Positions 1 to 12,800 of a DNA stretch of 64,000 bases are shown here, piece by piece. The stretch comes from Manihot esculenta. Its lineage: Eukaryota; Streptophyta; Magnoliopsida; Malpighiales; Euphorbiaceae. A program made the translations under genes and the position numbers. The stretch's first letter is position 1. Every line of letters starts with the position of its first letter. A model generated the notes under the pieces. The model did no database searches. It had not been told where the DNA came from and saw nothing but the letters and a program-made list of their open reading frames with translations. The stretch spans positions 30,530,158-30,594,157 of the forward strand of contig NC_035163.2 in NCBI RefSeq assembly GCF_001659605.2. The letters run 5' to 3'.

Positions 1-386
1 AATGATAGGGGAAAGAAGTGAGCAAGGAAGGAGTTAGTGTTGATAAATGCTTGAACACATTGTGGTATGAGTTTAATAAAAAATATCAAGGCAGTCAAAT
101 TTCTTTTATTTGGGACATAGAAGATGCCTCATAAAATTTTTTTTCTTGTATACCTTCTTGTTATTTATTCATCTTAATTTATGGCTTTTGTTTCTTACGC
201 TTTGAAGGTTCCTTGATTGAAGGTTCTTATGATTGAAAAAATCTTGTATGCCTACCAGCAGGAACTTGCTATAATTAACATTTTGCTTCTTTAAATTTTA
301 TAAGCTGGAAGCTGGATGTGTGTCATCTCCAATTTTTGCGAGCTTAATTTATTTGTTCTGCCTATCAGTGTGACAATTGTTGTCAG

Positions 387-528
387 TTATCTGATGAGAA
401 AGCATGGAATGAGCCTATCCCAAGCTCTTGATCATGTGAAGAAAAGACGACCTCAGGCTGCTCCTAATTTAGGTTTCATCTCACAACTGCAAGACTTTGA
501 GAAATCTCTTCAAGGTGCATCAACCTAG
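387..528 (+). CDS. MKP2: MKP2/DsPTP1B-type dual-specificity MAPK phosphatase, last exon only
   Basis: Only the C-terminal exon lies in the window. A pyrimidine-poor but valid acceptor (...TTGTCAG) precedes base 387, the exon opens on the third base of a split codon, and the stop TAG is at 526-528. The 46 whole codons read YLMRKHGMSLSQALDHV..., then RPQAAPNLGFISQLQDFE, which is the C-terminal helix pair of the plant dual-specificity phosphatase domain that follows the HCxxGxxRS active site. The active site itself is in an upstream exon outside the window; bases 1-386 show no other exon and are taken as intron. Family members dephosphorylate Thr and Tyr of MAP kinases. An AATAAA at 834-839 could serve polyadenylation. 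The symbol rests on similarity to the Arabidopsis At3g06110/At3g23610 family and on its position next to MUTE; the closer paralogue cannot be settled from 46 residues. Confidence 0.85.
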
Positions 529-1007
529 GTACTTTTACATACATTTTTATGCAAAGAACACTATATGAAACATTTAAGATTTCTGAGTAACAGTGTTCTG
601 TGGGCTTATCATCTGCAAACTGGGCCTGTTTTTACTGATTGAAGCTATAAGATTACTTCTGCATCTCCCTCACCTTGTGGAAAGCTATGTTTGTTCTTTC
701 TGCATAAAAAACTATAATCCTTTTGTCCTAGAGTAGTAGTTGAATGTTACTTTTGTGAAACTTCATTATAACCAACAACACTGGTTAATTTTTTATTTTT
801 TTATTTTTTTGCATTAACCAGCATACCAAGCTTAATAAATTACTTCAATTTTGAGAAGTTTCTCGATTTTTTTGCTTGTGGTATGGTTCCTATATTATGA
901 TTTGTCCCGTGTGTAGAGTGTTCATTAAACCCATTCAACCAACCTAAGTCCTAAATATTCCTACCATCCCAAATATTTTGGTCTTACCATTTACACTTTC
1001 TCCTGCG

Positions 1008-1011
<4 letters not shown>

Positions 1012-1038
<27 letters not shown>
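1012..1038. repeat. (AT)n microsatellite
   Basis: Uninterrupted alternating AT run in the 3' flank of the phosphatase gene. Confidence 0.9.
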
Positions 1039-1878
1039 CAGCCATAAAGCCTTATGTCTTGTTTTCCAAAGGAAGGTGGCATGATTAGTTTCTTGAAGAG
1101 GATTTTCAGGAAATGTTCACCTTCTGCCATGGATTTCAAAAAACTGTTGGAAGCTTTCATCTCCTTTTATCTCATATTTCCAACCTGAGGCTTATAATAG
1201 CCATTTGCTGCGACATGTGGGTTGCGTGATTTGTCATTTTTCAATCCTGACATAGCTTGTAATTTGTTTTGCAAGGCATCCCATCATAATGCGCAAGCAG
1301 AGATGAGAAGGACATGGAAAGGCTTAGCATTGCAGAATTCTGCTTTTCTTACACGTTGAAAAGATATAGCAATATGTCGGGGGCAGAAAACAAACAATTG
1401 ATAGTATAAACTTCAAATACAGTAGCTCTATGATATTTTGAGCTTGTTTCTTTCTTTAGTGAAATGACTTCATAATTTACTTGTAGTCTTTTTTATTCTT
1501 GCCTTTGATGTTAAATATCTCACAAACAATATTACCGTCACCTTCATCACCATTCAAAACATTACAAAGCATTTATATAAAATTTAACCGTATTGTAAAA
1601 ACACAGCATTGATATGGATAATTTGTTACCAGAGTATTAGTAAAAAAATAGGTATATATATACTTAGCAACAGTATATGTTGTAGCTAATAAAAGATTAT
1701 TATTAATTTTTTATTATTTATTTAACAATATATCGATTATTTTTTTATTAATTATTAAATCTCGATTCACACTCTTTAAAGCTTGACCTTTTGCCTTTTA
1801 TCGATTCTGAAATCTTTCCGGTCTGAAACCATCCCCATATATAATATTATAAGGGGCTAAATGAGGGTTATGGTAGTA

Positions 1879-1901
1879 CATGCATGCATGCATGCATGCA
1901 T
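1879..1901. repeat. (TGCA)n microsatellite
   Basis: Five to six tandem copies of the self-complementary tetramer CATG/TGCA, about 1.3 kb upstream of MUTE. Confidence 0.9.
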
Positions 1902-3059
1902 TTGTGATTTGTCTGTTCACTCCTTGGAAGACAGTTAATGTTCCTGAATTCTACTTTGTGTCTATGGGTTGGGAACTTTGGCACAAAAGAAAGAAAACAG
2001 AAAACTGAGTAGCATGCTGCTGCGCCCTATAATACATTTACTGCATTATGCTTACTGGAATGCACGCTCTTGTCATTACTCCTCTACTACTTGTAATGTT
2101 ATGACTGCCACTGCCCTCTCTTTTTTCCCAAGTTCGTCAGGAAACTACACTCTGGAATTACTCAATACTAAGAGTAATGGGATTATTAACTTATTATAAT
2201 TGCTGCCTTCTCAAGATTTGTGGGGTTAGTGTTGTGTGTTTCAGCAAGAAAATTGTGTTACGAATCGAGAATTTTTAGGTAAACCCGATTCATTATATAG
2301 TCAATAAGTCATTTCTTTATAAAAATCTTTAGGCAAGCTAAAATCCTTCGCAGCCACGTGATACACCAGCAGGATTAATGTTCCTTAATTACCATCTAAA
2401 ACCTACTAAATTAACATATTTATACCAGTGAAGATGATTTGGGCTTCCCTAGATATTTGTTCTTGCTTTAGCTCATCTAATATACATAACATTGAAATAG
2501 ATCCAACCATTGTGTAGGTTTTGAAATCAAAATAATTCGACTCAAAATCAAAACTCGGTAAAATCATAAATGTTTTAAATTGAAAAATAAATTACTTTTT
2601 TAAAAAATACAAATCAAAAGAAAGTAAAAGTTGATTCGTGGTTCAGTTATATGATTAATAATAATCACCCAGATAGGAAGAATACAAACCTAATTAAAAA
2701 GAAAAAAAAGAAAGAAAAATACTAAGTTACAGCAATGTCCCACATCGACTGACCATAGATATCATACAACATCAACATCAAGAGATACCATTGAATCACA
2801 CTATGACGACTGATCATATATATACATTTGACAGCCATCACTTTCTGAGTAGGAAAATAAACAAAAAGAGAGAATTAATACACTTAAATATACATAAAAA
2901 TAAGCATGCAATGACAGGTATGATAAGAGGGGAATGTGCATGAAGAAGACATACAGGAAGTTAAGGAACACCCACCTATTCCCCCTTGTTTTAACTCACG
3001 CACCTCATGTAATTGACCCACGGTAATAAACGTGAGATGCAATATCTACACAAGAAAGA

Positions 3060-3082
3060 GGGAGAGAGAGAGAGAGAGAGAG
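3060..3082. repeat. (GA)n microsatellite in the MUTE promoter
   Basis: A GA-dinucleotide run about 155 bases upstream of the MUTE start codon. GA tracts can bind plant BBR/BPC GAGA-binding proteins; whether this one does is not shown by the sequence. Confidence 0.85.
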
Positions 3083-3181
3083 CAAGTGAATGACCAAGAA
3101 CCCTCACGGGTCTGCAGCATATAGCATTTAATATCCAACCCAGAAAGGGATTTTTGGAGTCTCCTTCTTAGTATCTTGCCG

Positions 3182-3189
3182 TATAAATA
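3182..3189 (+). promoter_or_regulatory. Candidate TATA box of MUTE
   Basis: TATAAATA lies 47 bases before the MUTE ATG, which places transcription start near 3213 and gives a leader of only about 25 bases. Confidence 0.6.
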
Positions 3190-3235
3190 GACAAGAATTT
3201 TTGTAGACCTAAAAGCGACATCTAATTGTAGAAAC

Positions 3236-4503
3236 ATGTCTCACATAACTGTAGAAAGAAACCGGAGAAGACAGATGAATGAGCATCTCAAAGTCTTACG
3301 TTCCTTGACCCCTTGTTTCTATATCAAAAGGGTAAATCACACAAACACACCTTGCTTAATTTCTTTACAGTTTTGAGCTAATAATTAATGTTTTTGCTTT
3401 AATGATAGGGGGATCAAGCATCTATCATAGCGGGTGTTGTAGAGTTTATAAAAGAATTGCATCAAGTTTTGCAAGCTCTGGAATCCAAGAAACGAAGGAA
3501 GAGTTTAAGCCCTAGTCCTAGCCCTAGCCCTAGGCCACTGCAGTTAATAACTCTTCAGCCTGATCAAAGCCCATCTTTGGGGCAAGAGAATGTTAATGAA
3601 CTAACTGCATGCTGCAACTCTTCAGTTGCGGATGTGGAAGCAAAGATATCGGGATCAAACGTGATCTTGAAAATATTATCAAGGCCAATACCAGGTCAAA
3701 TTGTGAGGATAATCAGTACCTTGGAAAAACTTTGCTTTGAGGTCCTTCATCTGAACATAAGTAGCATGGAAGACACTGTTCTCTACTCCTTTGTCGTTAA
3801 GGTATACTGTGCCAATACTCTATTACATAACGCTTTCAGTTTAATCCTAAGCTAATTTATTAAGAACTTATTACAAGTGCAAATATTTAGGTGGGTAATT
3901 TTGAGCAAGACAAAAAGGAATCCAACCCATTATATATATATATTTGATCTGATGAAACGGACAGCATAGACGTCCCCACATAGAGAATTGGAGTGGAGAT
4001 TGTCATTTTCACTTTGATGAAGAATTTTTGGAGAAGTACTTGAGCATATATAGCTTATTTTCATTGGCATACCCACCAAAACAGCATGCACTCTTACACG
4101 GGCTCTCTATACGTGTCAAGTTCATATAGCCTTATTTTTTGGTTGATATTTTGAAGTCTACAACCTTATAACTTACGAAACGAGTCTAGTACAACTACTT
4201 AAGCTAATACTCATTAATTCATGAAGTTATTATTACCACTTCTACTTTACGTATATTGATAGTTTGAGAAAAATCGATTATTATAGGAGCTTTGTTGTTA
4301 GACCAGATATTGTAATAATGCATGTGGTTTGTTTTCTTTGATAATATAGTAACTGCAGGTTGATGAGATAGTTGTATCTTACATTGGATTATGAATATGT
4401 ATCGCAGATAGGGCTGGAATGTCAGTTAAGTGTGGAGGAACTTGCAGTCCAAGTTCAACAAAGCTTCTTATTTCCTCAGACAGTTTATACAAATTATATG
4501 TAG
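3236..4503 (+). CDS. MUTE: MUTE, stomatal-lineage bHLH transcription factor (194 aa)
   Basis: Exons 3236-3331, 3409-3801 and 4408-4503; every intron is GT-AG and all junctions are phase 0. The protein opens [19 protein letters not shown], the hallmark MUTE/SPCH/FAMA start in which the bHLH lies at the extreme N-terminus. The DNA-contact triad H3, E7, R11 is intact. The basic region plus helix 1 occupies about residues 1-25, and loop plus helix 2 about 26-58. A C-terminal ACT-like domain (about 105-180) starts at [13 protein letters not shown] and includes [23 protein letters not shown] acts in the nucleus, with ICE1/SCRM partners, to end asymmetric division and specify guard mother cells. Arabidopsis MUTE is 202 residues, so the length fits. 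Unusual feature: residues 66-73 form an uninterrupted (Ser-Pro)4 tract encoded by a CCTAGY repeat. The ATG is the first after the TATA box and matches the family start. Confidence 0.96.
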
Positions 4504-6560
4504 TAGCTTTGCTCTCAATTTGCCCTTGGACTTCTATGGTTGATATTTATATTTATTTCTTTCGTTGAGCAGAAAGAAACAAGATTGAAATGGTAGATTT
4601 TATCACAAGCTGAAGCAATGAACAACTTCAATCATTTCTTATACTTGGTCCAACAAATTCAGAAAATGATGGAATCATAACCCCCTCATCATTTCCTTTA
4701 TCATCATGATCATACACCTCTTTTCTCATTTATAACTTAATATTGTTTGTATTTTAAAGCAAAGTTACGAGTTGATCTATCAAAAATCCCACCTCTTAAT
4801 TTGAATTTCAAAATGATGGATAATGAGAGGGGTTTATTGGTAAATGAGGAATTTTTAACATTTGTTTTATTGAATTTCCCTAATCTAAATTCTCTCGATC
4901 CAAACAACACCCAAATCGTTTAAAAATGATGGGCCATGCCCATTTGTAGTCAGCCCTCATGTTATCCTGGATCGAGTCAAATTAGGAGAAAAACATTTAT
5001 TATTTAATTTATGGTAGGGCACATTGTAATTGTGCAATGTGATTAAAATATTTGAAAGCGACGTTTACCAAAAAAGACAAACTAATTTATGAATAATATT
5101 TACTATGATAATATTAAAATTATTTTTTTTCAAAAATATATATAAATGCTATGTTTCCTTTCCAAAAACAATTATAGTTGTTAGCTTTATAATTGAAGCA
5201 ATGGGTCCATCCCTCCCTCCCTCGAATTTGATGGATCCATATCCAATCCCTCCAAAAATTTTCTACTTTCATAATTGCCAACTCACAAACTACGCCACCA
5301 CCTTCCTCTGTCATCTTCTCCTTCTTTTTTCCTTTTTTTTATTTTTTTCTTTATCTTTTTCATGTTCTCATGAACGACCATAATGATTATACAAGGGAAG
5401 GATTGAAATCAATTAACAAAGCATGAACCCATATTGAAAATATATATATATATTATATCTATTTTTTTATTAAGAAAAGTGTATTATGATCTGAATTTTT
5501 TCTAATTATTTGAAAAAATATTTTTTAAAAAAAAGAAGAAAGAAAGAAGAAAAACAAATTAAGCTTTTGAGCATGTTGAAAACACAGAATATGATTAAGT
5601 ATAGTTGTTGTTGGGCCATTTAGTACTCATTTGGGGATATGTGGGGTGGGGCTGTCCTTGCTTTTACAATGAAATTTCAATTTGAACTTTTCTCTTTATG
5701 AGATTCACTGTCTCAAATAATTTTGATTACTCTTTTTTTTACTTATGTTTCCCATTGATTTTGATAGTACACCTTGTTTTTCTAAATTAAATAAATAAAA
5801 AATATCAACTTTAATGTATTATCAACTAAATTTAAACTTATTTTCTAATTATTAAACATAATATTACTTTATTTGGTATCCATGACTTTGACGAAAAATT
5901 ATACATACACACTATATGCATATAAATACATTTGAATAAATAAAACGGCCCGTGGATGAATTTTTTTTTTTAAAGAAAATGAGAAGAAGTACAGATTAAG
6001 AAAGTTTTTAATTTTAATATTAATACAATTATAAAACAATAATAATTTTTTTAAATAAATAAATAAATAACCATCACAAACGATTAGAGCCATTCATATG
6101 TACGGCCAAAACAGGACACAGGACACGCTTGTCTCCGTCACTCCGTGTTGAGTAGTCGTAGAACGGCGCCGTATCTGCTTTGCTTACCCATACAGAAAAC
6201 GTATATACAAAGGCGCGGTGACTGGAGAAAGAAGAAGACCGAGTCATATAATAGGAATTTTTTTGTCCGTCTTTATTATTATTTATTTATATATTAATAA
6301 TAAATTATTAATAATAGATAAAAGTGTAGAGTTATTTAAAAAAACAAAGAAAAAATATTAATAATGGAAAATTAAGTAATTTATTAATAATAATGATAAT
6401 GAGGCGTGGGAGTTTTCGTATTGAAAATGGGTCCCATTTCTACTAATACCCAAAACCGTACAGCTAAAAAAGATTCTCTTTTTCTCTCTCTTCCAGACAA
6501 ACTGACAATTTCCGCCGATAATCAGCTTCCTCTTTAATTTTCTTATTTTCTCTTCTGACC

Positions 6561-6585
6561 GGCTTGGCTTGGCTTGGCTTGGCTT
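6561..6585. repeat. (GGCTT)n tandem repeat
   Basis: Five tandem pentamer units, continuing imperfectly to 6600. Confidence 0.85.
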
Positions 6586-6773
6586 AGTTCGGCTCAGCTT
6601 CACTTTTTACTTCACGTCACTTTTCCGATATCACTTTTGTCCTTTTTATTTGCCTTTATCTTTCTCAATGCAATTTGTCACTCAAGACTTCCTTCCGTTT
6701 CCTTTCACTCACACAACTCTACCCCTGCTTCCTTCCTTCGTCTGGAAACATTCCTCTGATTTTCACCCATGCA

Positions 6774-6818
6774 AATTTTAATTTTAATTTTAATTTTAAT
6801 TTTAATTTTAATTTTAAT
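6774..6818. repeat. (AATTTT)n hexamer array
   Basis: About seven perfect tandem copies of a 6-base unit, flanked by unrelated pyrimidine-rich DNA. Confidence 0.9.
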
Positions 6819-9800
6819 GATTAAGTGCCATGGTATTCCAATTATCCTTATAATTATTTAATAAATTGTAGTTAAATTTTAGTCCGTACTCAGTGCGAAT
6901 CGACTGTACATATAAATTAAGGAAGGTGTCGGTTGGTTTACTATTTAGGATATTTTTTAGCATGAAAAAGTATCAAAAGGCCAAATCAATAAAAGTGGAG
7001 GTAGTGGAGTAGTAAACTGCCAAAGTCTCCTACTCATTTAATTGCATTATTTTTAAGCTTCTTGGGTTTAGCCTCAACGCCCACAAATGATGTAACGGAC
7101 AGGCTAAAAATTAAGCAATCTGAATTCTAATTAGATTTATATTAGTAATATTTAAATTTATTATAATTTAATTAAAAATTAATTTATATTATTTAATTTT
7201 ATTTTAAATTTAATTATTATTATTTTAATAAAATATAAATTTGTTTAATTTTATATATTTTAATTAATAATTTATATAAAAAATATTTTTTATTAATAAT
7301 TTTTATTTAAAAATTTTAATATTTTTTAAAATATTTAAAATTTAATTTTTAAATAAAAATATATAAAAAAATTTGTATAAATATTAATATAAAATATATT
7401 TTTTATATTAAATTAATTATCAATATAAACGGATTCGAATAATTAATACCTATATATAAAATTCAAACTTGATCCGAATTCGATTATTTTTTAAATTCAA
7501 ACCCGTTTCAAATTTAATTATAGTTATTTAAATTTATTCTATTAAGTTTCAGTCGGTCGGATCGATACTCAAAAATTCTCAATTTATTACAATTTTTAGA
7601 TATAAAAATATGTTAAAAAAGAAATAATTATTTAAAAATTATGGACTAAATTATAATATTTATCAAATATTAAGAATTATATTATGAATTGTCCATTTAA
7701 TATCGCAGATTGCGTACAAAAATCATCATAAGTACACAGTTTGAAATTTTTTTTTTTTTTTGTTCTTAGGTCATTCTTAAAATTGAGCATGAAAATGACT
7801 TCTTACAAAATATCATCAGTAACATATAAACGCTATTTCAAATATAATGGAAGATATGATTACGATAATTGATTAAAGATTTTTCATATTTTAGATTCAT
7901 GGATATCAATAATCTTTCAGACATTAATCATTGTCTTTTCCATGGCTTCTTTCTATCCATTCACATTTGTGTGTTTCTTTCATATGGGGATGAAAATCTG
8001 AGTTTGGGCTTGGGCCTATTGTTCTATGTAAACTGGGGTGGCTGATTCTCAAGTATAATACTTTTGGCCCTACTGCTTTTGGCTTTACCCTGTTAATCAA
8101 TGTGTCTATCTTTGATTTCTTTTTTTTAAATTAATTATTAAAATGATTATGATAAAGAAACAACTATTGAATGAATAGTTCAGATCTTCGTAGAATGATA
8201 AAATATTCGCTATAAGTTATCTCTTAATAAAATGATTCAATATAAATAAAATTCTCAATCCATTTATAAAAAAAAAAATAAAATAAAATAAAAAATGATT
8301 ACGGTAGAGAGTAAAAATTCTGTCCCATGAAAGAGACAGTAGTAGCAGCGTAACAGCACGGCATCCAAGTGGGGTAGACAGTAAGACCCGGTACTTCTCG
8401 GAAAATTAAGACAACAGAGAGTGGCATTGTCTTAATATACATTACATAGGAATATGTAATATTTATTTATTTATTTATATATGAGAGCATTTTGTCAACC
8501 GGTGGTGGTGACTGATGATGAGCGAAATCCAAGACAAAGCTGTGAGTTGTGAGCTAGGGCATCCTCCAAACTCCATTGATCTTCACTCATCTCTGCAATT
8601 GTGTGCATATGAGAGACTCCTGGGATTGGGTGCATGCACGCTAATGCCCATGTGATATTACTGCTCCTAATATTCCTTGATCTCTGTGATTTCAACGTTT
8701 TTGACTTGCTTCTAATTCTATTTTAATTATTAACTCAACTCAATCTGCATATTTTGATATGGTATTGAAGGTGGTGGTATTAAATTATTGGATATGGGTA
8801 AGGTAGATGAGGCTGCATGCAGCCGCATCATTGGTCAGCAATGGTGGCTGCTGTTTATGCGCACCAAGTTCAAGACCCATTTGTATGATGCAGTGCAGGC
8901 TGCAGCCATCGAACCCTCTTCATTCTCCACTATTTTCTTTTGTTTCTTCTCTATCTGTCTATCTTATCTCAATCTCCTCCACCCAAAAAACCCTTTTACA
9001 CGATGACACAGTGAACCCCATTAACAAAAAGTCATGGACGACATAAACGTTTGAGGGCAACACCAACACATGCCATCTTTTGCTATTCATGTTATACTTC
9101 ATTTTCTCAGTACTATTATTATTATACACACTCCTAAAAGAAGCTGAGCCTTTTCAGGTTTCACTGTCCCTTTCTTCTTTTTTTAGGCAAGTCACTGTCC
9201 ATTTCTTCATGTCTTTACATGGAGGAGCTTGCTGGAAGAGTATATGCAATAAAATTATTCTACATAAATCTTTTATTTCTTATAAATAATTAACAGATAA
9301 ATAAGAGATATAACAATCAACAATTCAACACTAAAGCGACTGACTTAACATCTATCAACTTCAACCATCACTTTTTTGTAGGATTGCTTATTAGTTACTA
9401 AAAATGAAAACAACAAGAAGAAGAAGAATAATAAGAACAGACAAAGTGCACTGATCAGTTGCTTTTAACTAAAAAATAATTGATTACTATTGCATGATTG
9501 TTATAAGTATTGTTTAGTCTGAAACAGACACTATTAAATTTCCCATGTTTTGACTGCCATTAGCATAGCTAGCTTATTTTACAAATTCCAATTCCATATA
9601 ACTAAATTTTATATGCCTCGGATTAAGTTATAGCTTTCTAAATTCCAATCAATACTTCTATAATTGTTTGAATTAGTAAGTAACTAAGGGAGATTACTGC
9701 ATTAACAAATGAGGCGAGGCTTCGTCCCTTCAGCCTAAGATGAAACTAAGGCTATATAAAACTCCAACTCATGTATGAATGAACTTGACAAGTATTAGAT

Positions 9801-12800
9801 TAAATATTTTTGAACAGGTGTAGTGCTTATTATTGTCATTTCATTTTCAGAGTTTTTAATAGATTAATCTCCATCACTCCATTGTCGACCGACATATCAA
9901 ATTATCATGTATATGCTATTTGTGATCTGGCCCGCTATAGCTACCTCCCAAACCTTTTGTCTTCCACATACTGTGTGCCACTATCAACCACTTGGCAATG
10001 TATGTAAACTTCAATAATCAATCCTATCCTTCTACTTTTTTTTAATATATATATATACAAAAAAAAACCCATTTAGCTGCTTTTTGATTTTCATGTTAAT
10101 AACATGTAATAGGTATCAATTATTCCAATCTTTATAGCATATTATAAATTGCTGTTAAACAAAATGAATCCTTTGAATCTATCCACTGCTCTACTTAAGT
10201 ATAGAGGGGGACAAGTGGTTTAAACTTATAATTGTTGTTTTTAGAAAAATGCAAGAAGGACCCATTCTTTAATATTATATAGAAGACAGGACAGGAGAAT
10301 GGAGTATAGTTGAAGAATTTGACCTGTCAAAACAAAGAGCAAAAAGATCAAACCAACAGGAACCTCATCACTTGCTTTTCTCAAATGTGAAAAGTAGAGA
10401 AAAGTCATAGTTGTTGGTTTTCTGTATCAATGGCACGTGAACATATATACATACACACATATATATTATATGTATAAAATAATTTAAAAAAGCATATATA
10501 AATAATAAGATAAAGAAAGTAATCATGTAAAGAGTTTATATAATTTGCAGCTTTCTTTTTTATTTGTGGTTGGAATTTTAATCAACTTTAAAGACAAGTC
10601 GAAGCAATCATTCTGTGTCACAAGTCTAATCTACCTTTTGAATTGTAAGGCTGCAGAATGTCTTATACCTCATGATTTATACAAGTAGTTAAAGACAGTA
10701 ACTTTGTTGGGTATTTCGTTTTTTTTTTTAAAACAAAAATTATTGGTGGTGTTCTCAAGCATGAATTTAATCGGAATCCTCCTTTTTCAGGTGGTGGCCA
10801 CCACCATGAAAGAGAGCTGCATTGCACTATGTGTAATAAATAATAATGTGAAATTTAAAGGTTTCTGTCTCTTTTTCCTGGACCAATATTTTTGAGTTCT
10901 AACCTTATTTAATTTTGATAAGAGTTTATGTATTTGGATTGAATTTTATTAATTTCTTGATTTTTTTTTAAGTGAACCAAATCAGTTGTGGACCCAATTC
11001 TCAAATTTATAGGTGGAACCAATTGTACCATCCCGATATCAAATAAAAACAATGAGATTAACCGTTGGTAATCGGTATGAGTTGAACATTGTAGCAATAA
11101 TGGTTTCAGCTGGTGAATTGCAAAAGGGAGTGGGCGAGCGGCAGTGGCCACGACTGTGGTCTATTTTCAAATCAACACTTGTAAACCAAAACCAAGGACA
11201 AGACCCAACTTCTTCTACTTGTGTATAATAATGTAAAAGAAATAATGAATAAGACGGCCACTAAATGTCAAGTCTCAAAGGAAACAAGTCAAAAAAGTAT
11301 CCTTTGAGTCGACATCTACCTTATATTTAATGGCTCACTTTTTTTCCCCTTTTTAAATTACAAGTTTCATTGCATAAATATTTAATTACCTTTTTTTTTT
11401 TGTTTAAGCATTTTATTGGATTTGGAATTTTAATGTCAAAATTTTATGAAATTCTTTGATCTGTGGAAATTTTCACTTGCATTAAAAAGAAAAGAAAAAA
11501 AAAAAAGGTACTATTATAGACTATTATCCATGAGCTGCGGAGATACGATTAACAAGTTTGGCAGTTGGTCGAAATATCAAATCGATCATCACATCAATAA
11601 ATAGCCGTCGAATTCCAATTCGGAAGATATGACCTTATTTATTTATTTATTTAAAATTGTAGAATTATTTTTTATTATACTTTTAAATAGTTATATTTTA
11701 AAATTATTTCAGAAAATTATATTGAAATACAATAATTAAGTTTGGCAAAAATGTATAATTTTATTGAGTTTGTTAATTTTTAAATTGCATAAGGTTTTAA
11801 TCTCCACGACTAGAGTATGGGAGTCACTTACTGATGATTAAGTTATTCAAAGATTAAAATTTAAATTTATGAAATGCATTTACTCTCACATCCCACGGAT
11901 TGAATTAATTAAAATTAAAAAATTAAATAAATGTGATGAAAATAAAAATAATATTTATAAAATTATGTAAAAAGAGTAAAAACTCGAAATTAAAAGTTTA
12001 AATTTCATCAATTAAACAATATTATTAATTAAAATGAGAATGTTACATAATAAGACATCCATGGTCTGCCTTTGATTTGTTTTAGTGCTTTTTGACTCTG
12101 TTTTATGCTTTTCAAAGTTAAATTTCATTTCAGGATTTTTATTTATTGTTATTTTTTACAAGGTGGGACTTATCACTTGCCCATTTTTAATAATATTGTT
12201 TCTTAAACAAAACATCTTTATTTTTTTTTACTCTTATCTTATGTTTCTTAAACAAAAAATAACATAGTTTTTAAGAAAAAAATAATTATGTTGAGAAACA
12301 TAAAGAAATAAATGGAAACCTTAATCAATACTTAGTATGAGCATTTTTAAATAACTAATTTTTAATTAAATGTGAGAGCTTCTAAATTAAATTTTAAATT
12401 CTTATTTACTAATTAAAAGACGAGGAGTAAGGACAAATAAGAGAATTCACGCCCGTGAGGCTCGAGGGAAGAATCCATTTCCGCCGTTCGATGGATTTTT
12501 TTTCCTCCCAATGGTACGATTTTCATCACGTCTCATTCTCCTGTAATCATCACTTTTCTACTTTCGTTTCGTACTATTTCCTTATAATTAATTATTCTTC
12601 ACGCCGTTTGTCAGCTCCGTTTACTCGTGAATTTCCTTTTTTTTTTTAGATATTAGTAAATCGAAATGAATTTAATTAAATTGTTCCTTTTTTTGGATAC
12701 ATGCGGGTCCATTCTCATGGGACCGTCGTGTTAATGCGACGAATATAAACAGTGGGACCTACCTCTTCTCTCGATCGTCGAAAATAATTTGGATTTATTA

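Larger units (their letters stand above)
529..3235. other. Intergenic: phosphatase 3' UTR and MUTE upstream region
   Basis: No convincing coding region. The first ~310 bases are probably 3' UTR ending near the AATAAA at 834-839. The rest is AT-rich and holds an (AT)n run at 1012-1038, a (TGCA)n run at 1879-1901, a G-box CACGTG at 2355-2360 and a (GA)n run at 3060-3082. A 76-codon open frame at 1969-2199 has no recognisable domain and is judged chance. Confidence 0.6.

Noticed and set aside
5120..6603. Overlapping 64-92 codon frames on both strands
   Set aside because: Phe/Lys/Tyr-rich translation of AT-rich or pyrimidine-rich DNA with no domain.
8495..9046. Possible pre-miRNA or small gene in a GC-richer patch
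   Set aside because: A GGGCAT/ATGCCC pairing exists but the arms do not continue to pair, and no known plant miRNA sequence is present.
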